DNA from: Myxococcales bacterium
GTDB taxonomy: Bacteria; Myxococcota_A; UBA9042; PHBI01; JAAZYN01
NCBI GenBank assembly: GCA_014239625.1
Contig: JAAZYN010000058.1
Coordinates: forward strand, 1-11,389
Direction: 5' to 3'
Length of the DNA stretch: 11,389 nucleotides
Shown here: in pieces, positions 6,528 to 11,389 of the stretch
Layout of the letters: the number at the start of each line of letters is the position of its first letter
Numbering within the stretch: the stretch's first letter is position 1
The notes under the pieces: generated by a model
Database searches by the model: none
Seen by the model: the letters and a program-made list of their open reading frames with translations, nothing else
Told to the model about the DNA's origin: nothing
Made by a program: the position numbers and the translations under genes

Positions 6528-7489
6528 TGTGGCGCGATGATCTTCAAGGCGCCAGGCACCAGCTGGAAGGTCGCCGGGAGCCGGCCGAGGGGTTCGCCGT
6601 CCACGTCCAGGAGGACGTCAGCGGTTGACAGCGCGTCTACGCTGACGACTCTCCCCTGCCGGGTGATGACCTTCGCGTCGTAGATGTGACCGCCGTCATA
6701 GATGGTGCGGGACAGGGTGGCCAGCTCCCACTTGGTGAGGTCGCCCATGATCGTCACGTCGAACAACCCGTCGTCCAGCTTGGCGTCCGGACATGCCATC
6801 ATGCCGCCGCCAAAGAAGCGGCCATTGCCTACCGCGACGATGGCTGCGGGTAGCTCGGCTTCGAAGCCGCCGTCGATGGAGATGCTGAGCATCGGGTTTT
6901 TGAAGACCAACAGCGCGCGCAGCGACGCCGCAGCGTATGCGAGCTTGCCTGGAAGTCGCGGCAGGTCTTTGACGTAACGATCGACCAGGCCGCCCAGGCC
7001 GACGCTGGTGATGTTCTGGAAGAGGCGCCGATAGCGGCGAGCGCTGGAGCTCTCCGTGTAGGTCAACAGACCCAGATCGATGGTCCTGGTCTCGCCCCGC
7101 GCCAAGGCTGCGATGGCGCTGTCCATGTCCGGGATGCGTAAGGTCTTTCGAAAATCCCCGCCGGTTCCGCCCGCGAGCAGACCCATGCGCGCTTGCGGGT
7201 TGATGGCCACTGGTGGTTCGTCGCTGTCGCCATCGAGGGGCTCGAAGAAGCCATTGACGGTCTCGTTGACGGTCCCGTCGCCGCCGGCCACAAGGATGGT
7301 GTCAGCGCCGCCGCGCAGCGCGTCCCGCGTCAGCTCCGTGGCATGGTTCGGGCCGTCGGTGAAGCGGATCTCCCACTCATCCAACACGCCATCGAGGCGG
7401 TGCTCCACGCGGCGGAACACGTCGGCCATACGTCCACCGCCGGCATGTTCGTTGACGATCACGACTGTGCTCGGCGCGGGCACGTTCAC
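6524..7489 (-). CDS. Diacylglycerol kinase catalytic-domain lipid kinase (321 aa)
   Basis: This belongs to the DagK/YegS/BmrU/LcbR-type lipid kinase family, which phosphorylates diacylglycerol or related lipid alcohols at the cytoplasmic membrane face using a nucleotide triphosphate. Motifs are N13EHAGGGR near the N-terminus, the nucleotide-binding GGDGTVNE (69-76), GGTGGDF (107-113; usually GTGNDF), NGRFFGGGM (222-230), PDAKLDDGLFDV (234-245) and DGEPLGRLP (297-305) in the C-terminal beta-sandwich. Length is typical. The start is GTG at 7489, not the ATG at 7591: it has a GGAG 7 nt upstream, overlaps the upstream Fe-S protein stop by 4 bp (GTGA), and the intervening 34 residues look like non-coding Arg/Gly filler. 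Its stop overlaps the lnt ATG. The exact lipid substrate is not readable; an alkyl- or diacylglycerol would fit the AGPS-like gene upstream. Confidence 0.93.
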   Translation of the reverse strand: MNVPAPSTVVIVNEHAGGGRMADVFRRVEHRLDGVLDEWEIRFTDGPNHATELTRDALRGGADTILVAGGDGTVNETVNGFFEPLDGDSDEPPVAINPQARMGLLAGGTGGDFRKTLRIPDMDSAIAALARGETRTIDLGLLTYTESSSARRYRRLFQNITSVGLGGLVDRYVKDLPRLPGKLAYAAASLRALLVFKNPMLSISIDGGFEAELPAAIVAVGNGRFFGGGMMACPDAKLDDGLFDVTIMGDLTKWELATLSRTIYDGGHIYDAKVITRQGRVVSVDALSTADVLLDVDGEPLGRLPATFQLVPGALKIIAPQ

Positions 7490-8592
7490 GGCGTCGCTCC
7501 GACGACGGCCCGTTTGACCAGGGTCACGCCGTGTTCGACCGCTAGCGGCAGCGTGTTGTCCACGCAGACCGACCGCATCAAGGCGACACACTCGGGAGAG
7601 AAGCTCGTGAGGACCTGGGCGTCCATCTCCATCGCCTGGTACAGCACGTCCAACGCTGCGCTCCGGGAGGTCTCGGGGCTGGTCAACGGCAGGCAGCCCG
7701 TGCCACCACAGCAGACGGTCTCACGGCCGCTCTTGATAAGATCGGTGGGGCCCTCTGACAGCACACGCTGCATGATCTCGCGCGACCGCTCCGGCGCGAG
7801 GCCGAGCTGGCGTACCTGATGACAGCTGTCGTGGTAGGCCACGTTGAGGTTCATGCGCTCGATGACCGCCCCTGACAGCAGCGGCAGCACGAACTCGGGG
7901 ACGCTGGTGAGGGTGGCCGCCAGCTCGAACCCGTAACGCGGGTAAACCTCCCGGAGGCAGAACAACGCCTCTGGGCTCGCGACCACGATCTGTTTACAGC
8001 TGCTCAGCGCGGCCTGGACACGGCGCGCCCGATCCTCGAAGGCACGCTGGAAGCCCCCGGCCCACAGGTCATAGCCGACGTCCAGACGGCTCGCCTCGCC
8101 AACGGTGAGCGGCTCGTACTCCAGCTCGTCGCACAGCTCGAGGAGGTCGAGGCCGGCCTCTGGTGCTTGGGTCAGCGTTCGATAGCCGGGCAGCAAGAGC
8201 TCATCGGGCGCGGGGTGAAAACGCCCCAACTTACGCGCACCATCAAAGAGCGGCCCATCGAGCGGTTGGTCATCGTGATGAAAGAGCGTCCGGTCAAACG
8301 GGGCTGCCCCCGCCGCGACGGCCTCTCGACGCGCGGTGAACAGCACCTTGGCGACGTCCACCGAGTGAGCGCACCACTGGCTGCATGCGCCGCACCCCAT
8401 GCATTTGTAGAATTTGGACGCGCTCTCTGCTGCCAGAGGCGCATGCCCGAGCCGGGTGTAGTTGGCCAGGCTCATCTTGGCCCAGGGGGACACCGCGTCG
8501 TTGCCCTCCACCGTGGACACCGGACAGGTGTGCAGGCACAGGCTGGGGCAGTACGTGCAGAGCGTCAGCTCGTTGTCGAATTCGGCAAGCAC
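7486..8592 (-). CDS. GlcF/HdrB-like iron-sulfur (4Fe-4S) protein with CCG domain (368 aa)
   Basis: This is an electron-transfer subunit like GlcF of glycolate oxidase or LutA/HdrB proteins. Two N-terminal 4Fe-4S sites are visible: C12-x2-C15-x3-C19-x3-C23-P and C64-x2-C67-x2-C70-x3-C74. The C-terminal half should carry two CCG domains. The second is intact (YHDSCH 253-258, CCGGTGC 294-300, SPEC 332-335). The first is degenerate: LPGY (134-137) and DVG (171-173) stand where GC and CCG are expected. The start is GTG at 8592, 8 bp after the stop of the upstream FAD oxidase; a GAGGA lies 12 nt upstream, rather far. The 3' end overlaps the lipid kinase start. It likely passes electrons from the FAD subunits to the membrane quinone pool; this is inferred from GlcDEF-like organisation. 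Confidence 0.9.
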   Translation of the reverse strand: MLAEFDNELTLCTYCPSLCLHTCPVSTVEGNDAVSPWAKMSLANYTRLGHAPLAAESASKFYKCMGCGACSQWCAHSVDVAKVLFTARREAVAAGAAPFDRTLFHHDDQPLDGPLFDGARKLGRFHPAPDELLLPGYRTLTQAPEAGLDLLELCDELEYEPLTVGEASRLDVGYDLWAGGFQRAFEDRARRVQAALSSCKQIVVASPEALFCLREVYPRYGFELAATLTSVPEFVLPLLSGAVIERMNLNVAYHDSCHQVRQLGLAPERSREIMQRVLSEGPTDLIKSGRETVCCGGTGCLPLTSPETSRSAALDVLYQAMEMDAQVLTSFSPECVALMRSVCVDNTLPLAVEHGVTLVKRAVVGATP

Positions 8593-8600
8593 GGCGTCGT

Positions 8601-9833
8601 TCAGTCCTCGGGAGGGCTCGGGTTGAGGATGTTCTTGGGGTCAAGACGCGCTTTGAGGGAGCGGCCGATAACGTCCCACGCTCCGTCGCTGCTGGGCAGG
8701 TGGGCTTCCATGCTGGCGCGCACGAACTCGGCTCCTCCGTCGGTCATCCCCGAGGCCAATGACAGCCAGCCGCCATGACGGCTGACGCGCACCAGCCAAA
8801 GGCCTGGCGGGACCGTGTCTCCCAGCTCGGTGGCGAGCCTCTCCAGATCGCGCCAGGGGACGCCGACGACCGGCGCGGTCCACGCTCGCGGCGGCGGCAG
8901 GAGGCCTTCGTGGATATCCCATCCGACCGGCGGCTCCAGGCGCTGCAAGCGCTCGCTGAAGAAGGTCTCCACGTTGTCGGTCATGCGGCTGGCCCCAAAC
9001 TCCCACGGCTCGATGAGGATCAGGACGGGGAGCTCGTCGGTGAGGCCGACCCGCTTTCGGCCCCACGCCCGGTCTGGCGCAGGGGTCATGAACTCAGTCG
9101 CTCGAGGGCTCAGCCCAGCCTCGAACCCCTCGCGTATGGCGGTCATCGCTGAGGTGAGATTGGGCGCCCCGTATGCCAACACCATGCGCGCCGCCGAGGG
9201 GAAGATGCGCAGGGTGGCCTCGTACACGATGCCGAACTGGCCCCTGGATCCTAGGAAGAGTCGGTCAAAATCAGGGCCGACCGCCTTGCGTGGGGCCCGC
9301 CGTGAATCCACCACGGTGCCGTCGGGAAACACCACGCCGAGTCCCACGACCTGTTCTTCCATGAACCCGAATCGAGGGCCCCAGTGGGCGTCGAGTGTGG
9401 CTGCGAGGATGGCGCCCAGTGACTCCTGACGCCAAGGGCGCGCCGCGAACCCGGTGGTGAAGCTGCGCTCCGCCAGGAGCTGATGGAGCTCTCTCATGGA
9501 GATGCCCGATTGGACGGTGACGGTGCCGGACACGATGTCGAGATCCCGCACCCTGCTCATCCGTCGGCCACGCAGGTAGATCCGGGGGCGCGGTCCGCAG
9601 GTGTCCGCGTCGGTGAGCCGCGGATGGCGTGTGTAGACGGCGGCGTGGCGCTCGTTGGCCCAGGTCATCAGATCGACGAGTTCGTCTCGGGTGGCAGGCT
9701 CCACCGCCCAGGAGCCGCCGCGGTCTGCCGACTGCGGCTGAGGCTCTATCTGCTCGGTGGGGACGATGCGACGCAGCTCGTCCAGGAACCCCACGGGTCG
9801 AACGCCGTCATCTATGGGCGGGGTGGGGCTCAT
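8601..9833 (-). CDS. FAD-binding oxidase, GlcE-like subunit (410 aa)
   Basis: This is a member of the VAO/PCMH flavoprotein superfamily (FAD_binding_4). Recognisable parts are a strand-turn region near 62-80, GTVTVQSGISMRELHQLL (103-120), the SLGAILAATLDAHWGPRFGF region (138-157), VVFPDGTVVDS (167-177), FLGSRGQFGIVYEATLRIFP (193-212) and the C-terminal LDPKNILNPSP. The usual Gly-rich FAD pyrophosphate loop is replaced by VYTRHPRLTDAD (66-77), so flavin binding may be altered or structural, as in GlcE proteins. ATG at 9833 has a strong Shine-Dalgarno (GAGGAG, 6 nt spacer) and overlaps the stop of the AGPS-like gene by 4 bp (ATGA). It lies between a GlcD/AGPS-like and a GlcF-like gene, so it is probably a second flavin-domain subunit of the same complex. 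The substrate is unknown. Confidence 0.85.
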   Translation of the reverse strand: MSPTPPIDDGVRPVGFLDELRRIVPTEQIEPQPQSADRGGSWAVEPATRDELVDLMTWANERHAAVYTRHPRLTDADTCGPRPRIYLRGRRMSRVRDLDIVSGTVTVQSGISMRELHQLLAERSFTTGFAARPWRQESLGAILAATLDAHWGPRFGFMEEQVVGLGVVFPDGTVVDSRRAPRKAVGPDFDRLFLGSRGQFGIVYEATLRIFPSAARMVLAYGAPNLTSAMTAIREGFEAGLSPRATEFMTPAPDRAWGRKRVGLTDELPVLILIEPWEFGASRMTDNVETFFSERLQRLEPPVGWDIHEGLLPPPRAWTAPVVGVPWRDLERLATELGDTVPPGLWLVRVSRHGGWLSLASGMTDGGAEFVRASMEAHLPSSDGAWDVIGRSLKARLDPKNILNPSPPED

Positions 9834-10264
9834 CCGCCGCTCCTCGATGTCGTCGACCGGCCGACGTCGGGGAAGAGCTTGCCCGGGTTCATGATGCCGT
9901 TGGGATCGAAGGCGTCCTTCATCGCCTGCCAGGCCAGGAGCATGTCACCATGCTCTGCGGGCATCGCGTCGCGCTTGGACAAGCCCACGCCGTGGTGGTG
10001 GCTGGCCGTCGCGCCGACCCCGTGAACGGCCTCCAGAGCGGCCTCCCAGGTGCGGCGATGGGACTCTTCGGCGCGTCGCGGGTCGCGCTTGTACGACGCG
10101 AAGGTGAAATAGATGGAGCAACCCTCTCGGTAGGCGTGACTGAAGTGGGCCATGATCAGCGCGTGACCGCTGACCTTGCGCATCACGGCGGTGAACAGCT
10201 GATGCAGCCGGTCCCACGTCGTCGCGACCTCCATCGTGTCCACCCAGGCGCCCGCCTGATACAT
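9830..10264 (-). CDS. C-terminal part of the AGPS-like FAD oxidase, downstream of the in-frame TAG (144 aa)
   Basis: This continues, in the same frame, the protein encoded at 10268-11389 after a TAG and one AAG codon. It holds the rest of the cap domain (VDTMEVATTWDRL, 8-20), a SHAYREGCSIYFTF segment (42-55) matching the active-site Tyr region of alkyl-DHAP synthases, the triple His in SHHHGVG (H89-H91) and the VAO-family C-terminus DPNGIMNPGKLFP. The His triple is typical of AGPS and unlike the HxHxGD motif of glycolate or lactate oxidases. There is no convincing Shine-Dalgarno before ATG 10264, so expression would need reinitiation after the TAG or readthrough of it. Alone it lacks the FAD-binding domain and would not be an enzyme. 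Its TGA overlaps the start of the next gene. Confidence 0.8.
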   Translation of the reverse strand: MYQAGAWVDTMEVATTWDRLHQLFTAVMRKVSGHALIMAHFSHAYREGCSIYFTFASYKRDPRRAEESHRRTWEAALEAVHGVGATASHHHGVGLSKRDAMPAEHGDMLLAWQAMKDAFDPNGIMNPGKLFPDVGRSTTSRSGG

Positions 10265-10267
10265 CTT

Positions 10268-10270
10268 CTA
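10268..10270 (-). other. In-frame amber codon splitting the AGPS-like gene
   Basis: The minus strand reads TTC AAG CAG TAG AAG ATG TAT, and the frame is open on both sides. Codon 374 of a 520-codon frame is TAG. Family similarity continues without a gap, so this is a point interruption rather than a gene boundary. All other complete genes here end in TGA. One-base changes from TCG, CAG, AAG, GAG, TTG, TGG or TAC/TAT would produce it. Nonsense mutation, sequence error, or suppressed/recoded UAG are all possible. Confidence 0.9.
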
Positions 10271-11389
10271 CTGCTTGAAGCTCACCCGATAGCGGTGTTT
10301 GAGCCACCCCAGCCCGGCCGCTTGGCCCGCGTCAGTGCCGCCGGCCTCTGACAGCAGCCGGCCGGCGTGCCACATGTTATGGCGAACCGCGTCGGTCGGG
10401 CCTTCGAAGCCCATGATGAGCAGGCACGACGACGGCAGCGAGTGGAGCACCGAGTTCAACAGCCCCGGCGCGGAGAGTCCCGCCGCGATGGCGACCCGTT
10501 TGGCCCGCGACTGGAGCATGGAGATCAGTCCACGGGCGCTGCTCGGCTCCTCCCGGTCCGCCTTGTCCTTGCCCAAGGCCATCAGGGTGTCGAAGGGGTC
10601 GTAGAGCCGGAGCACGATGGGCTTGAACCCTGCCTGCATCAGCAGGCGCATCGCGGTGATGCCGTCGGTAAGCTGTCGGAAGCGCCAGCCGCGGAGCGCT
10701 CGCGCTTCGGGGTAGGGGTGCACTTTCAAGGTGGCGCCCGTGATGACCCCCAGGGTGCCCTCCGAGCCGACCACCAGCTGTGTCCAGTCCGGTGATCCCG
10801 GTGTGCGATCTGCCGTGTTCAGGACGGTCCCGTCGGCCAGGACCACCCGCAGGCCCATGACCATGTCCTCGATTTTTCCGTAGCGCGACGAGAACTGGCC
10901 TGCCGAACGCGCCGCGAGCCACCCTCCCAGGGTGGAGCACATAATCGAAGACGGGAAGTGGCCCAGCGTGACCTTGCGCGCGTTGAGCCGATCCTCCAGC
11001 TGCATCCCGTTGATGCCCGCCTGGACGGTGGTCGTCAGGGACCGCTGGTCGATCTCCTGAACCCGCCGCATGCGCTTGACGTCGACGGTGACGCCGCCGT
11101 GGATAGGCACGATCCCGCCGCACACGCCAGACCCTGCGCCGTAGGGGATGATGGGTACCTGGTGACGGTTGCAGAACGCGGCGATCTTGGCCGTCTCAGC
11201 CTCATCCGCGGGCCACACCACGGCGTCGGGGGGGTAGCGGTCAATCTCGCCACCCATCTTCCAGATCTGCGTCTTCGGCCAAAAATCGACCGAATACGCG
11301 ACTCGGTCGGTGGCGTCGTTGGAGACGTGTTCGGCGCCGACGATTTCGGCGAGACCCGCAAGCAGGTCTGAAGTCGGCAGTCGGCCCAT
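10268..11389 (-). CDS. N-terminal part of alkyldihydroxyacetonephosphate synthase-like FAD-linked oxidase (373 aa to TAG)
   Basis: This resembles AGPS/ADPS (alkyl-DHAP synthase), the flavoenzyme that swaps the acyl chain of acyl-DHAP for a fatty alcohol in ether lipid synthesis, within the wider GlcD/VAO family. Evidence: FAD-binding PYGAGSGVCGG (82-92), GHFPSSIMCSTLGGWLAARSAG (143-164) and YGKIEDMV (170-177), very close to the AGPS consensus, then VVGSEGTLGVI (206-216) and VLRLYDP (259-265), the Arg matching the conserved cap-domain Arg. ATG is exactly at the right edge (11389); the N-terminus looks natural, but upstream sequence is unseen and an earlier start cannot be excluded. The frame ends at TAG 10268-10270 and resumes three bases later; the combined protein would be 519 aa, a normal family length. 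It is the first visible gene of the operon, so the promoter lies outside the window. Confidence 0.88.
   Translation of the reverse strand: MGRLPTSDLLAGLAEIVGAEHVSNDATDRVAYSVDFWPKTQIWKMGGEIDRYPPDAVVWPADEAETAKIAAFCNRHQVPIIPYGAGSGVCGGIVPIHGGVTVDVKRMRRVQEIDQRSLTTTVQAGINGMQLEDRLNARKVTLGHFPSSIMCSTLGGWLAARSAGQFSSRYGKIEDMVMGLRVVLADGTVLNTADRTPGSPDWTQLVVGSEGTLGVITGATLKVHPYPEARALRGWRFRQLTDGITAMRLLMQAGFKPIVLRLYDPFDTLMALGKDKADREEPSSARGLISMLQSRAKRVAIAAGLSAPGLLNSVLHSLPSSCLLIMGFEGPTDAVRHNMWHAGRLLSEAGGTDAGQAAGLGWLKHRYRVSFKQ

Noticed and set aside
7490..7591. Upstream ATG for the lipid kinase
   Set aside because: The 34 extra residues overlap the Fe-S protein and look random; GTG at 7489 has GGAG upstream and a GTGA overlap.
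10268..10270. Selenocysteine-type recoding at the interrupted oxidase
   Set aside because: The codon is TAG, not TGA, so selenocysteine does not apply; pyrrolysine or amber suppression stay open but have no support inside the window.
1..11389. Search for CRISPR arrays, tRNA or rRNA genes, insertion sequences, integrases and phage genes
   Set aside because: No regularly spaced repeats, transposase-like frames, terminal inverted repeats or RNA-gene signatures were seen by eye; the region reads as ordinary chromosomal operon content.

Overview
The window is GC-rich, gene-dense bacterial DNA. A Cys-rich von Willebrand factor A lipoprotein, a canonical Lnt-type lipoprotein maturation enzyme and near-exclusive use of TGA stops suggest a Gram-negative of the Myxococcota/Bradymonadota (old Deltaproteobacteria) kind. 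That placement is inference from style; no marker gene is present.

Layout. (1) Positions 1-1697, minus strand: the N-terminal 565 codons of a large unrecognised protein whose end lies beyond the left edge. (2) Positions 1721-2881, plus strand: a secreted lipoprotein with two tandem six-cysteine repeats and a VWA domain with an intact metal-binding (MIDAS) motif; it diverges from (1) across only 23 bp. (3) Positions 2882-3036: a convergent intergenic stretch with GC-rich inverted repeats, probably a terminator region. (4) Positions 11389 down to 3037, minus strand: one tightly packed operon. In transcription order it holds an alkyl-DHAP-synthase-like FAD oxidase split by an in-frame TAG, a second GlcE-like FAD oxidase, a GlcF-like iron-sulfur protein, a diacylglycerol-kinase-family lipid kinase, apolipoprotein N-acyltransferase (Lnt) and a SAM-dependent O-methyltransferase. 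Four of the junctions are 4-bp ATGA/GTGA stop-start overlaps, one is an 8-bp gap, and the TAG sits one codon before a possible restart ATG.

How the genes may work together. The operon has a membrane-lipid theme. An AGPS-type enzyme would make an ether lipid precursor, a lipid kinase would phosphorylate a lipid alcohol, and Lnt uses phospholipid to N-acylate lipoproteins such as the neighbouring VWA protein. The two FAD proteins plus the Fe-S protein also match the three-subunit GlcDEF architecture, so a true redox reaction feeding the membrane electron chain is an alternative.

Main novelty. Lnt is 951 residues instead of about 510. About 320 residues, readable as seven roughly 40-residue blade-like repeats (a predicted seven-bladed beta-propeller), sit inside the nitrilase-fold catalytic domain between the catalytic Glu and Lys. 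All catalytic residues are retained. The second point of interest is the in-frame amber codon in the AGPS-like gene, the only non-TGA stop among the genes here.
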